Below are positions 17,606 through 29,366 of a stretch of 64,000 bases of DNA, piece after piece. A program made the position numbers and the translations under genes. The DNA is from Methanosphaera sp. WGK6. Its GTDB lineage: Archaea > Methanobacteriota > Methanobacteria > Methanobacteriales > Methanobacteriaceae. Numbering within the stretch: position 1 is the stretch's first letter; each line of letters begins with the position of its first letter. The stretch is taken from the NCBI RefSeq assembly GCF_001729965.1, contig NZ_JRWK01000001.1:147971-211970 (forward strand), in the 5' to 3' direction. Below the pieces are notes generated by a model that did not search any database, had not been told where the DNA came from, and saw only the letters and a program-made list of their open reading frames with translations.

Positions 17606-18658
17606 ATGGTAAGAAATGTATGTGTGTTAGGTGCAACAGGAATGGTGGGGCAACGTTTTATACAATTATTATCCCAAATTCCTGATTTCAATATAGTAAA
17701 TGTTGCTGCTTCAGAAAAATCTGCAGGTAAACGATATGAAGATGCTGTAACATGGCATCAAACAACTCCAATACCTGAAGAAGTAAGGGATATGAAAATA
17801 GTAAATACTGATCCTAATGAGATAAGTGATGATGTAGATTTTGTATTTGCTTCTTTACCTGCACAATTAGCAGAACCTGTAGAGGCTGCTTTTGCAGAAA
17901 AATTTATTGTTGCATCAAATGCTAGTGTTAATCGTATGAAAGAAAATATTCCTTTAGTTATTCCAGAGGTAAATCCTGAACATCTTGAAATGATGGAAAC
18001 ACAGAAAGATGTCATGGGATGGGATGGATGTATTGTAACAAATCCAAATTGTTCAACAATTGCATTAACTTTAACTTTAAAACCATTATTTGATAAATAT
18101 ACATTTAAACGTGTATCTGTTACTACAATGCAAGCAGTAAGTGGTGCTGGCTATAATGGTGTTCCATCAATGGGTATTCTTGATAATATTATTCCTTTTA
18201 TTGGTGGTGAGGAAGAAAAAATGCAATCTGAAACATTACATTTACTTGGAAAAGTTAATGGGGGGCTTGTAGAAAAAGCAAATTTCCCACTTAGTGCTTC
18301 CTGTAATAGAGTAGGTGTTGTTGATGGTCATACTGAATCTGTTGCAATAGAATTTGAAGATGATGATTTAACAGTAGAGGATATAGAAAAAACAATGTCT
18401 ACATTTAAAGGAATACCTCAAAAAGAAGAATTATCATTTGCACCAGAACAACCAGTCATTGTTAGAAAAGAAACTGATAGACCACAACCTCGTATGGATA
18501 GGGATGCAGGTCATGGAATGAGTGTATCTGTAGGAAGAGTACGTGAAGATGTATTCGAAAACAGTTTTAAATATTCATTAGTTGGTCATAATACTATTCG
18601 TGGAGCTGCAGGAGCTTCAATTTTAAATGCTCAACTAATTTCAAAATTATATTTATAA
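17606..18658 (+). CDS. asd: Aspartate-semialdehyde dehydrogenase (archaeal/fungal type)
   Basis: The 350-residue enzyme has the NADP-binding GATGMVGQRFIQLL, catalytic Cys in NPNCSTIAL, and the later His region in SCNRVGVVDGHTE. It reduces aspartyl phosphate to aspartate semialdehyde, the branch point for lysine, threonine, methionine and, in methanogens, the ADH route to aromatics. It ends the ask-dapA-dapB-asd operon. T-rich sequence follows the stop. Confidence 0.95.
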   Translation: MVRNVCVLGATGMVGQRFIQLLSQIPDFNIVNVAASEKSAGKRYEDAVTWHQTTPIPEEVRDMKIVNTDPNEISDDVDFVFASLPAQLAEPVEAAFAEKFIVASNASVNRMKENIPLVIPEVNPEHLEMMETQKDVMGWDGCIVTNPNCSTIALTLTLKPLFDKYTFKRVSVTTMQAVSGAGYNGVPSMGILDNIIPFIGGEEEKMQSETLHLLGKVNGGLVEKANFPLSASCNRVGVVDGHTESVAIEFEDDDLTVEDIEKTMSTFKGIPQKEELSFAPEQPVIVRKETDRPQPRMDRDAGHGMSVSVGRVREDVFENSFKYSLVGHNTIRGAAGASILNAQLISKLYL

Positions 18659-18696
18659 TTTTATTTCCTTTTTCTTCTTTTCTGCATGGTGGTATC

Positions 18697-19260
18697 ATGT
18701 TTTCTATTTTATATTCTTGGGATATAAAACTCTTAGAACTTGTTAATTTATCTTTTCATAATTTTTTCTTAAATAATCTAGCTTTAATTATAACATATTT
18801 TGGAGTATTAGATACTGGGCTTTTCATTGCCTTAATTTTATATTTGTTTGGTAATGAAAAAGAAAAAAGAGTGGCTAAAATATTAGTAGTAACTTTATTA
18901 TTAACATTTGTTTTTACACAAATTATTAAGTATATTATTTTACGACCTAGGCCTTATCAGGATTTATCTTCATTAATTGTTCTTAGTAGAGGTACGGATC
19001 CTTCTTTTCCATCAGGTCATACTGCAATGGCTAGTGCTTTAGCATTTACATTAGGTCGAAATTATGGGTATTTGGGATTTTTTATGATATTACCTATATT
19101 AGTTGCATTATCTAGGTTATATTTAGGTGTACATTATCCTTCAGATGTGTTTGTTGGCTTTTTATTAGGAATAATTGTATCTTATTTATGCGAATACTTA
19201 TTTAAAAATACAAAAATTATGAATTTTATTAAAAATAGTAGAAAAACTTTAAAAGTTTAA
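18697..19260 (+). CDS. PAP2-family membrane phosphatase
   Basis: The 187-residue membrane protein has about five hydrophobic helices and the three phosphatase motifs KYIILRPRP, PSGH (in DPSFPSGHTAMA) and SRLYLGVHYPSD. The family removes phosphate from lipid pyrophosphates or phosphates, often undecaprenyl- or other polyprenyl-diphosphate recycling. The substrate here is unknown; a role in isoprenoid-linked surface glycan synthesis is plausible. It is 18 bases before the large coiled-coil gene's ribosome site, so co-transcription is possible. Confidence 0.85.
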   Translation: MFSILYSWDIKLLELVNLSFHNFFLNNLALIITYFGVLDTGLFIALILYLFGNEKEKRVAKILVVTLLLTFVFTQIIKYIILRPRPYQDLSSLIVLSRGTDPSFPSGHTAMASALAFTLGRNYGYLGFFMILPILVALSRLYLGVHYPSDVFVGFLLGIIVSYLCEYLFKNTKIMNFIKNSRKTLKV

Positions 19261-19287
19261 ATTTAATATATATAAATAGTGATCACT

Positions 19288-22200
19288 ATGGCGTTTTTAA
19301 AGGATGTTGAATCAGAAGAATTGAGAGAACTAGTAAAATCTTGTTTTAAAGAGATTAATAGTCTTAAAGAACAATTGAACGATGAAAATAAAGATATTAA
19401 AACAAATGAAGTAGTAAAAAATCTTTTAATACAAACAGAGAATAATAGTTCAACTTTACAAGCAAAAATAGGTGAACTTACCGATGAAGTAAGTAAAAAG
19501 GAAACTAGCTTAAAAGAAAAAGAACTTCAATTACAGGAAAAAGACACTCAACTTAAAGAAAAAGATTTAAAAATAAAAGAAATGGAATCTCAACTGAAGA
19601 ATGATGTACTTTCATTTGAAGACCAAGATGTAATTCAAGAATATAAAGATCAAATAAAAGAACTAGAACTAACTGTAGCATCAAAAAATCAAACTATATC
19701 TGATTTAAAAGAAGTTGAAGGTAATGTTGACGATGTATTTACTAAAGAACTTAAAGAAGAAATAGATCTATTAAAAATAGAAAATGAAAAATTAAAAAAA
19801 GAATCATCATACGAACCATCTCAAACTGAAATAACTCAACTAAAATCTGTTATTGATAGACAAAATGAAGAATTAAAAGAAATTCCTACATTAAAAAATC
19901 AATTGACTAGAGAAGTTACATCAAGAGATCAAAAAATTAAAAAATACGAAGAACAGATTGAAGAATTAAACAATGCTTCTTCTAATGTTGATACAACAGA
20001 ATATGAATCAAAAATAGATGATTTAGAACAAAAAATAATAGATTTAGAAAAAACTAATTTAGAATTAAGTAATAGCTCTCAAAATTTTGATGTAAATGAA
20101 CTCAATAATAAAATTATTCAACTTGAACAAGAGAATAAGGATTTACGTGAAAAAGATAATATAGTATCTTCTAGTTCTGATAATAGTATTAATTCTTTAA
20201 TAGATGATTTTACAAAAAAATCAGATGAATTAATATCATTAAAAGCAGATTATCAACGATTACAAGATTCTAGTAGGATAACTGAACTTCAAATTAATGA
20301 GTTGAAAAATGAAAACGCCAAACTAAAATCAACTCTTAATCAAGGACATGTTGAAGATAATAATGTAGTTGAAGAAACTAAAATACTAAAACAAGAATTA
20401 TCTAGTAAAGAACAAGAATTAAAAGAAGCTAATACTAAAATAGTATCATTAACTGCAGAAATTACAGAATTAACTGAAAAATTCCAGGAAATACCTGCAT
20501 CTGATGAACATGTAAATAATTCGGATAATGAATCAATTAAAAAAGACTTAATTGATAAAAATAATGATTATATTGCATTAAAAGAAGAACATAGCAAAAC
20601 TTTAGCTAAATATGAAGTATTAGAATCTAATTATAGTGATTTAGAAAAATTAAATAAATCTGTAGGGGAAGAATTATCTTTAACTAAAGAAAAATTAAAT
20701 GAACAAGATACGATTATAAAATCTTTAACCACAGATAAAAATGTAATTGATTCTAAAGTAGATAGTTTAGAACAATTATTATCTGAAAAAGATAATGAAA
20801 TTTCTGATTTGAAATTAAAAATTGATTCTTCAACATTTGATGAAAAAACAAATAATTTAGATTTAAATGATGAACTTAAAGCTACAAAAAAACAGTTATA
20901 TGATAAGGATGCTGAATATGATAAACTTAAATTAGAATATAATCAATTAAAAAGAACAACTTCTTCTCAGATAACTGAATTAAATGAAGGTTTAACTAAG
21001 TTTACAAATGATAATGAAAAAATACTTTCTGAAAATGAATATCTTGAAAAGACATTGGATGAAAAAAATAAATCTATAAATCAATTAGAACAAGAAAATA
21101 ATAATCTTAAGTTATTAGTTGAAGAAAAAGATTCAGAATATGAAACTCTTAAAAAGAATTATCAAGATTCTAAAATAAATAATGCTGATCAATTAAATGA
21201 ACTTAAAAAAACAGTTCAAGATAAAAATGATAAATTAGCAGCATTACCACAAAAATTGGAGTTAAAAGATATTGAAATATCTCAACTAAAAAAATTACTT
21301 AAAACAGCAGAACAAGAATCAGCATCTAAAAATGATGATATAAATGATTTAAGAAATAATGTTCAAGTATCTCAAGAGAAAATAAAACAATTAAATGATC
21401 AATTATCTGAAAGTTCTATTGTTGTGGATGATAAACTTAAAGCTAAAGATGATGAAATTTTCAAATTAAAAGAAACATATAATGAAGCTAATCAAGAAAA
21501 AGATCAAGAAATTAATAAATTAAATTCATTGATAAATCAAAGAAACTATAAAATTGAGGAATTAAATGAAAATATTGTCTCTTTAGGTGATGAATTAGAT
21601 GTTGTAAAATCTAAATTACGAGATAAAGAAGACCAATATATACAATCTGAAGAAATTATACAATCTAAGGATGATACATTACTTAAAAAAGATGAATTAA
21701 TCAGTGAAATTAATGAAAGAGTAGGTAGGTTAGAAAATAAATTAAAACTTAAAGATGAAGAGTTCTTAGAATTAAAATCTAATTTATCTGAAAAAGAAAG
21801 CTTAATAAAAAATCTTAAAGTGGATATGGCTGATTCTAATAAAAAATTAGTTGAAATGGATGCATTATCTACGGAGTTATCTCAAAAAGATGATTTAATT
21901 AAATCTATCAATGAAAAATTAGAGAATAATGAAAAACAACTTCAAGAAAATATTGATGAACTTGCTAATGATCAAACACATATCAATGAATTAAAAGATA
22001 TTCTTGAACGTAAAAATAAAGAAATAGAAGATCATAAGTTATTACTCTCTGATAAAAATACAGAATTAGATAAACTTAAAGATTTACAACCACGTTTACG
22101 TGAGTTAGAATTAGAAAAAGCAGATATGAAATCAGATTATGAACAACAAATAACTTCCTTAACTGCGGATCTTCAAAAGGCAGAGTTATTGAAAGAAGAT

Positions 22201-22536
22201 AATGAAAAGAAAATTCAAGAAATTAATAAATTATCTGAACAAATTAGTGATAAAGATGAACAAATTTCAAATTTCACTCAGTACAAGGAATACTTTGATA
22301 AAATGGTAATTAAACCATTACCTGGTTTAACTAGTTTCCAATCTCAAATTTATCAATTAGTACCTGATGCAAAAAGTGCAACAGAGTTATATGATTATTT
22401 GATGGATTTAGGATTTATGGATCTTGAAAAAGAAAATTTTGCTAAAACACTCAAAGCACTAGAAAAACGAGGATATTATCAAAGAGCACGTGATGGTGAT
22501 AGGATTATTTGGGTAAAAACAAATTCATCTGAATAA
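19288..22536 (+). CDS. Giant coiled-coil protein with a C-terminal winged-helix-like domain
   Basis: From ATG 19288 (ribosome site GTGATC; a GTG at 19279 is in frame but forms this site) the product has 1,082 residues. Residues of about 15-1,000 are near-continuous heptads rich in Glu, Lys, Leu, Asp and Asn, with recurrent LKEKELQL-like units. The last 75 residues, from about MVIKPLPGLTSF to the end, form a compact domain (SATELYDYLMDLGFMD, then KTLKALEKRGYYQRA) like a winged helix ending in a beta wing. No ATPase or SMC head is present. A structural or DNA-organising role is inference; it has no signal peptide. Composition is low-complexity, so homology searches will be noisy. Confidence 0.75.
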   Translation: MAFLKDVESEELRELVKSCFKEINSLKEQLNDENKDIKTNEVVKNLLIQTENNSSTLQAKIGELTDEVSKKETSLKEKELQLQEKDTQLKEKDLKIKEMESQLKNDVLSFEDQDVIQEYKDQIKELELTVASKNQTISDLKEVEGNVDDVFTKELKEEIDLLKIENEKLKKESSYEPSQTEITQLKSVIDRQNEELKEIPTLKNQLTREVTSRDQKIKKYEEQIEELNNASSNVDTTEYESKIDDLEQKIIDLEKTNLELSNSSQNFDVNELNNKIIQLEQENKDLREKDNIVSSSSDNSINSLIDDFTKKSDELISLKADYQRLQDSSRITELQINELKNENAKLKSTLNQGHVEDNNVVEETKILKQELSSKEQELKEANTKIVSLTAEITELTEKFQEIPASDEHVNNSDNESIKKDLIDKNNDYIALKEEHSKTLAKYEVLESNYSDLEKLNKSVGEELSLTKEKLNEQDTIIKSLTTDKNVIDSKVDSLEQLLSEKDNEISDLKLKIDSSTFDEKTNNLDLNDELKATKKQLYDKDAEYDKLKLEYNQLKRTTSSQITELNEGLTKFTNDNEKILSENEYLEKTLDEKNKSINQLEQENNNLKLLVEEKDSEYETLKKNYQDSKINNADQLNELKKTVQDKNDKLAALPQKLELKDIEISQLKKLLKTAEQESASKNDDINDLRNNVQVSQEKIKQLNDQLSESSIVVDDKLKAKDDEIFKLKETYNEANQEKDQEINKLNSLINQRNYKIEELNENIVSLGDELDVVKSKLRDKEDQYIQSEEIIQSKDDTLLKKDELISEINERVGRLENKLKLKDEEFLELKSNLSEKESLIKNLKVDMADSNKKLVEMDALSTELSQKDDLIKSINEKLENNEKQLQENIDELANDQTHINELKDILERKNKEIEDHKLLLSDKNTELDKLKDLQPRLRELELEKADMKSDYEQQITSLTADLQKAELLKEDNEKKIQEINKLSEQISDKDEQISNFTQYKEYFDKMVIKPLPGLTSFQSQIYQLVPDAKSATELYDYLMDLGFMDLEKENFAKTLKALEKRGYYQRARDGDRIIWVKTNSSE

Positions 22537-22652
22537 TTAATCTACTATTTTTCTTTCTTTTTCGGTTTTATTAATTTTAAAAAAATTATATAATTTAATA
22601 CTTTTTTTAAATATTTTTGTTATATTGTTAAACTAATTTTATTATCCAAATC

Positions 22653-22677
22653 TTTTTCTGTATTCAGTACAGAAAAA
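22653..22677. promoter_or_regulatory. Perfect palindrome upstream of thermosome subunit 1
   Basis: TTTTTCTGTA and TACAGAAAAA are exact inverted repeats separated by TTCAG. The palindrome ends 12 bases before the TATA-like TTTATATT at 22690-22697. The position, just upstream of BRE/TATA, suits a dimeric regulator of heat-shock expression. No such palindrome precedes the second thermosome gene. Confidence 0.5.
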
Positions 22678-22678
22678 T

Positions 22679-22696
22679 ATAGTAAAGTATTTATAT
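22679..22696 (+). promoter_or_regulatory. BRE/TATA promoter element of thermosome subunit 1
   Basis: ATAGTAAAGTATTTATAT contains a purine-rich BRE-like segment and an archaeal TATA box. The identical 18 bases occur at 41852-41869 upstream of thermosome subunit 2. Both lie well upstream of the start codons, leaving leaders of over 100 bases. Confidence 0.65.
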
Positions 22697-22834
22697 TAAA
22701 TCAAACTCAGTAATGAATATAGACTGATATAAAAATTATATTTTAATGAAACAATTTAAACTAAAAAAAGTCATGATTTTAAAATCATACTTAGAAAAAA
22801 AATAAATTTATAATAAAAAATTAGAGGTAATAAT

Positions 22835-24451
22835 ATGGCACAACAACAACCATTAATCATCTTACCTGAAGGAACAACAAGAAACTTAGGAAGAGATGCA
22901 CAAAGAAACAATATTTTAGCTGGTAAAGTTTTAGCAGAAACCGTAAGAACAACATTAGGTCCTAAAGGAATGGACAAAATGCTTGTAGATGGATTAGGAG
23001 ATATTGTAGTAACTAATGATGGTGTAACAATATTAAAAGAAATGGATATTGAACACCCAGCAGCAAAAATGTTAGTAGAAGTTGCAAAAACACAAGAAGA
23101 TGAAGTTGGAGATGGAACAACAACTGCAGTAATTATTGCAGGAGAATTACTCAAAAAATCCGAAGATTTATTAGACCAAGAAATTCACCCAACAATCATA
23201 TCCTTAGGATACAGACAAGCAGCATTAAAAGCAATTGAAATATTAGATCAAATTTCAATAGACTCATCTGATAAAGACACACTTCTAAAAGTTGCTATGA
23301 CTGCAATGACTGGAAAAGGAACCGAAAAAGCAAGAGGACCTTTAGCAGAACTCATAGTAGGTGCAGTAAACCAAGTAGAAGAAGATGGTAAAGTAGATGC
23401 TGAACAAATAAAAATTGAATCCAAAGATGGAGCAGCAATCGAAGATTCTGAATTAGTATCAGGAGTAATCATAGACAAAGAAAGAGTACATCCAGGTATG
23501 CCAACAAATATTGCAGATGCAAAAATCGCATTAATTAATAGTGCAATAGAAGTTAAAGAAACAGAAGTAGATGCAGAAATTAGAATAACTGACCCAGCAC
23601 AAATGCAAGCATTCATCGAACAAGAAGAAAACATGATTAAAGAAATGATTGATGGAATAGTAGAAGCAGGTGCAAATGTAATCTTCTGTCAAAAAGGAAT
23701 TGATGACTTAGCACAACACTACTTAGCAAAAGCAGGAATCTTAGCAGCAAGAAGAGTTAAAAAATCTGACATGGAAAAATTAGCTAAAGCAACTGGTGCA
23801 AAAATTGTAACAAACATTGAAGATTTATCTGCAGAAGATTTAGGAGATGCAGGATCTGTAGCTGAAGATAAAGTATCTGGTGATGACATGATTTTTGTAA
23901 AAGAATGTAAAGATCCTAAAGCAGTAACTTTATTATTAAGAGGTTCAACTTCACATGTAGTTGATGAAATTGAAAGAGCAGTAGATGATGCAATAGGAGT
24001 AGTAGCATCCACAGTAGAAGATGGAAAAGTAGTTGTTGGTGGAGGAGCTCCTGAAGTAGCTATTGCAAAAGGATTAAAAGACTATGCAGAAACTATTAGT
24101 GGAAGAGAACAATTAGCAGTAACTGCATTTGCAGAAGCATTAGAAGTTGTTCCTAGAACACTTGCAGAAAATGCAGGTCTTGATAGTATAGATTCTTTAG
24201 TAGACTTAAGAGCAGCACATGAAGAATCATTATACATGGGATTAAATGTATTTGAAGGTGGAGTAACTGACATGAAAGAAGCTGGAGTTATTGAACCTCA
24301 AAGAGTTAAAAAACAAGCTATTCAATCTGCAGCAGAAGCAGCTGAAATGATTTTAAGAATTGATGATGTAATAGCTTCATCCAGTCAAGGAGCAGCTGCA
24401 GCAGCTGGCGGTGCACCTGATATGGGTATGGGCGGAATGCCTCCAATGTAA
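22835..24451 (+). CDS. Thermosome (group II chaperonin) subunit 1
   Basis: The 538-residue subunit has [14 protein letters not shown], the ATPase motif VGDGTTTAV, the late motif [15 protein letters not shown], and the GGM-rich C-terminal tail (GMGGMPPM) that lines the chamber. It forms hexadecameric ATP-driven folding cages. It stands alone with its own promoter, a palindrome and a strong hairpin terminator. A second, more divergent subunit is at 42.1 kb, so hetero-oligomers are likely. Confidence 0.96.
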   Translation: MAQQQPLIILPEGTTRNLGRDAQRNNILAGKVLAETVRTTLGPKGMDKMLVDGLGDIVVTNDGVTILKEMDIEHPAAKMLVEVAKTQEDEVGDGTTTAVIIAGELLKKSEDLLDQEIHPTIISLGYRQAALKAIEILDQISIDSSDKDTLLKVAMTAMTGKGTEKARGPLAELIVGAVNQVEEDGKVDAEQIKIESKDGAAIEDSELVSGVIIDKERVHPGMPTNIADAKIALINSAIEVKETEVDAEIRITDPAQMQAFIEQEENMIKEMIDGIVEAGANVIFCQKGIDDLAQHYLAKAGILAARRVKKSDMEKLAKATGAKIVTNIEDLSAEDLGDAGSVAEDKVSGDDMIFVKECKDPKAVTLLLRGSTSHVVDEIERAVDDAIGVVASTVEDGKVVVGGGAPEVAIAKGLKDYAETISGREQLAVTAFAEALEVVPRTLAENAGLDSIDSLVDLRAAHEESLYMGLNVFEGGVTDMKEAGVIEPQRVKKQAIQSAAEAAEMILRIDDVIASSSQGAAAAAGGAPDMGMGGMPPM

Positions 24452-24510
24452 TTAGGTTAATCTAGATTTATCTTGATTAATATCAAAGTTATATTGATTC
24501 TTATTTGGAA

Positions 24511-24543
24511 AAGTTCATGAATTTCATGAACTTCTTTTTTTTT
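24511..24543 (+). terminator. Hairpin-T-run terminator after thermosome subunit 1
   Basis: AAGTTCATGA and TCATGAACTT are perfect ten-base arms around a three-base ATT loop, followed by C and nine T. This looks like a textbook intrinsic terminator, unusual for archaea where a T-run alone often suffices. Confidence 0.75.
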
Positions 24544-24627
24544 ATTAACTATACTATTATATTTTATTTTTAACAAATACTTATTTAATCAGAATTATTT
24601 TCTGAATATAATCGAGGAGGATTTATT

Positions 24628-25140
24628 GTGGATAAAATTTTAGATTTTAATGACATGCTCTTTGGAGATTTAACAGAATATAAGAAATTAGTTGTAAGTT
24701 TAATTGAATCTTTAAAAATAGTAACTCCAGTTACTTTTTTGAATATGGGTAGTTCCTCACAAAAAGGACTTTCAACAATAATTGTAAGAGAAGTAGTGGA
24801 TTTAATTTTAGATTCCTTTGATAAAATTGCCGATAATTTACAGGCTAATGATTTAATATCTCATGAATTTCCACTATTTTTAGAAACAAAAGAAATGGTG
24901 GAATGTCTTTTAATGGATCCTGTATATGATTCTGAAATGTATTTAAATTTAGCAATGACTTTAACCTCTGAATTTTTTACATTACTTGAAGTTAAATTAT
25001 TATTATTTGATGGATATGCTATGGAAGTTGAAGCTCCTGGGCATGTACTAGAAGAATATGATAAAGAATTAGATAAATATTTAGTTAAGTTTGATCAATA
25101 TAAAGCGGAATTCATAGAACTTCGTGATGATGCAATTTAA
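24628..25140 (+). CDS. Unknown helical protein
   Basis: The 170-residue product starts at GTG 24628 after a strong GAGGAGG. It is acidic, leucine-rich and predicted all-helical with no signal, membrane segment or cysteine motif (only one Cys in MVECLLMD). I do not recognise a family. It stands alone, downstream of the thermosome terminator and convergent with the thiolase gene, with its own T-run after the stop. Confidence 0.65.
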   Translation: MDKILDFNDMLFGDLTEYKKLVVSLIESLKIVTPVTFLNMGSSSQKGLSTIIVREVVDLILDSFDKIADNLQANDLISHEFPLFLETKEMVECLLMDPVYDSEMYLNLAMTLTSEFFTLLEVKLLLFDGYAMEVEAPGHVLEEYDKELDKYLVKFDQYKAEFIELRDDAI

Positions 25141-25270
25141 GTTTACTCTTGTTTTTTTTTATTTAAAATAATCCTTTAAATTTTTTTTATTTTTAACATA
25201 ATGACTATTAATAGTGTTGTTTTGTCTTGATGAAATTTATAAAAATAAGTAAGAAGAGGAGGTTATAGTT

Positions 25271-27516
<2,246 letters not shown>

Positions 27517-27886
27517 TTTATCACCCTTGCTGTATTATTTAATAATGTTTCTTTTTCTGCAATTGCAGATTAATTATATTGGTAAATATAATGTCTATTA
27601 GAATTTATTATTTTTAATTATATTAATTAAATCTTAGTTTATTCAAATTAATATATTTATTTATAATGTTGTGCTTTTTTTTGATTTAATATTTTATTTT
27701 TTAGTAAATTATAAACATTAATCTTTATAAATTTATTATATATATTATAAAAAATTGAGGGTTTTATTACTTTTTTAAAAGAATGATATAATCGTGTATG
27801 ATTTATATTGATTAAGCAAGAAAATCCTCTTAGATTGTATATTATTTTGTGATATATTTTCTAGAAATTAATTTGAGGTAATATTT
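27517..27886. other. 370-base divergent intergenic region
   Basis: It is very AT-rich and carries the promoters of HMG-CoA synthase (leftward) and the membrane-anchored protein (rightward). GAGGGTTTT at 27757-27765 can pair with AAAATCCTC at 27821-27829 (one G-U), downstream of TATA-like ATTATATATATTATA near 27735-27749. This may be a structured leader or small RNA. No coding frame is supported. Confidence 0.4.
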
Positions 27887-28792
27887 ATGTATGGTGACTC
27901 AGGAAGTCTTCCATTAAATCCTTCAAGAATTATTATTTTATTAATAATTGCGATAATAGCAGTATTTGCAGTTACTATTATGTTAAATGGTGGTACATCT
28001 ACTTCTGTAGAGAATAATACAACTGAGGTTGTAAATGATACTGGAGATTTGGATAGTGTTCAGGAAACAATTATTGGTAATAATAGTATGGGTAGTGTGA
28101 TTAAGTATTCTACATATGGTAATCCTGATTCTAGTATTAAGGTTGCTTTGATTGTAGGTGTGGATCAGAAAAAACAAGGACCAACTTCTATTGTTTCAAC
28201 TCTTGAAGATATGGAAAATCTAAAATATGCTTATGACATATACGTGATTAATACTACAAATGATGATAGTAGTGATGATACTAATAATACTACAAGTAAT
28301 CTTACATTAAACAATAAAACTGAGTCTTTAGCTAAAGAATATGCAGTCCCAGATATGATAAAAAATAATTATAATTTAACTGTGGATATTCATAGTGCTG
28401 ATGATTCTAATTCATATGTATTTGTACCTTCAGATGATACTTATACTTCTAAACAAGTTGTGAGTTATATTTCAAATAATACTGATGTAAAAAAATATAC
28501 TCCTGATTCCTATTCTTTCACAAAGTCAGTGTCAGGACCATTACTTTCAAATAATATTGCATCAATAGTTTATGTTACAAATCAATATTATTCTAATGGA
28601 ACCGCTCAAGAAGTAGTTAATGTAATTAGTGTAATTGATACATTTGATTTTGAAAATATTGATATGACTATAACAACTGAGAATACATCTGTAGATGATG
28701 CGAATACAACTAATAGTACAAAAAATACAAGTAAAACAAATCAAACTACAAATTCCACGAAGAATACTGGAAATGTAGAAATTGATGAATAA
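27887..28792 (+). CDS. Membrane-anchored extracellular protein of unknown function
   Basis: The 301-residue protein has a short cytoplasmic start, one transmembrane helix at about 15-34 (IIILLIIAIIAVFAVTIML), and a Ser/Thr/Asn-rich outer part. The middle (about 65-240) is a folded domain with SSIKVALIVGVDQKKQGP and LTVDIHSADDSN. The C-terminal 40 residues are a Thr/Asn/Lys-rich stalk. It probably faces the cell surface. No enzyme family can be assigned with confidence; the DIHS motif recalls metal sites, but that is guesswork. The start has a GAGGTAAT ribosome site. Confidence 0.7.
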   Translation: MYGDSGSLPLNPSRIIILLIIAIIAVFAVTIMLNGGTSTSVENNTTEVVNDTGDLDSVQETIIGNNSMGSVIKYSTYGNPDSSIKVALIVGVDQKKQGPTSIVSTLEDMENLKYAYDIYVINTTNDDSSDDTNNTTSNLTLNNKTESLAKEYAVPDMIKNNYNLTVDIHSADDSNSYVFVPSDDTYTSKQVVSYISNNTDVKKYTPDSYSFTKSVSGPLLSNNIASIVYVTNQYYSNGTAQEVVNVISVIDTFDFENIDMTITTENTSVDDANTTNSTKNTSKTNQTTNSTKNTGNVEIDE

Positions 28793-28820
28793 TGTATGTT
28801 ATTTTTTGTATACTTTTTTG

Positions 28821-28863
28821 AACATGGTCATGGTAATTATGGCCATGTTATTACTTTTTTTTT
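28821..28863 (+). terminator. Hairpin plus T-run terminator
   Basis: AACATGGTC pairs with GGCCATGTT (one T-G) around an 11-base loop, followed shortly by nine T at 28855-28863. It lies 28 bases after the membrane-anchored gene and separates it from the metal-resistance genes. Confidence 0.65.
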
Positions 28864-28922
28864 GAATTTTCACATGTTTTAATTTTTTTTCTTATTCATA
28901 TTTTTTTATTTTTTTTCAAAAA

Positions 28923-28932
28923 CTTTTATATG
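28923..28932 (+). promoter_or_regulatory. TATA box of the metal-resistance genes
   Basis: CTTTTATATG has the archaeal TATA pattern and lies about 40 bases before the regulator's start codon, immediately followed by the palindromic operator. Confidence 0.5.
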
Positions 28933-28933
28933 T

Positions 28934-28957
28934 ACATATGAACAAATACTCATATGT
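28934..28957. promoter_or_regulatory. ArsR/SmtB-type operator
   Basis: ACATATGA and TCATATGT are perfect eight-base inverted repeats with an eight-base ACAAATAC spacer. The inner TGA-ACAAATAC-TCA matches the well-known SmtB/CadC/ZiaR operator pattern (TGAA-N6-TTCA-like, often with ACAAATA). It lies just after the TATA box and before the regulator gene, so binding would block transcription. This suggests autoregulation and control of the downstream ATPase. Confidence 0.75.
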
Positions 28958-28970
28958 AAGAGTGATTTAA

Positions 28971-29345
28971 ATGAATAAAGATGATTTTTTCAATGACGGA
29001 GATGACATATGTAGCATAACAGTACTACATGAAGAACAGATAAAACGAGCAAAAGAAGAACTATTAAGTGAAAGTACCTACATGGAATTGTCTGAAACAT
29101 TTAAAATCTTTGGAAATCCCACACGACTCAAAATCATGTCCTTATTAGCAGTAGAAGATTTATGTGTATGTGATATTTGTGAATCATTAGATATGAGTCA
29201 ATCAGCAGTATCTCATCAATTAAGGACTTTACGAAGTAAAAACCTAGTAAAATACGTCAAAGAAGGAAAACAAGCAAGATATTCCTTAGCAGATAAACAT
29301 GTGATAGAAATTCTAAAAATAGGAATAGATCATGTATTAGAATAA
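28971..29345 (+). CDS. ArsR/SmtB (CadC-like) metal-responsive repressor
   Basis: The 124-residue winged-helix protein contains the ArsR core: FKIFGNPTRLKIMSLL, then DLCVCDICESLDMSQSAVSHQLRTL and a wing with VKYVKEGKQARYSL. The CVCD in the alpha-3 region is the classic ArsR/CadC thiol metal site, and an N-terminal DDICSITVLH supplies a further Cys and His as in CadC. It most likely senses Cd/Pb/Zn or similar soft metals and derepresses the next gene, an efflux ATPase 21 bases downstream. The palindromic operator precedes it. Confidence 0.9.
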   Translation: MNKDDFFNDGDDICSITVLHEEQIKRAKEELLSESTYMELSETFKIFGNPTRLKIMSLLAVEDLCVCDICESLDMSQSAVSHQLRTLRSKNLVKYVKEGKQARYSLADKHVIEILKIGIDHVLE

Positions 29346-29366
29346 AAAAATAATGAAGGTGGACTA

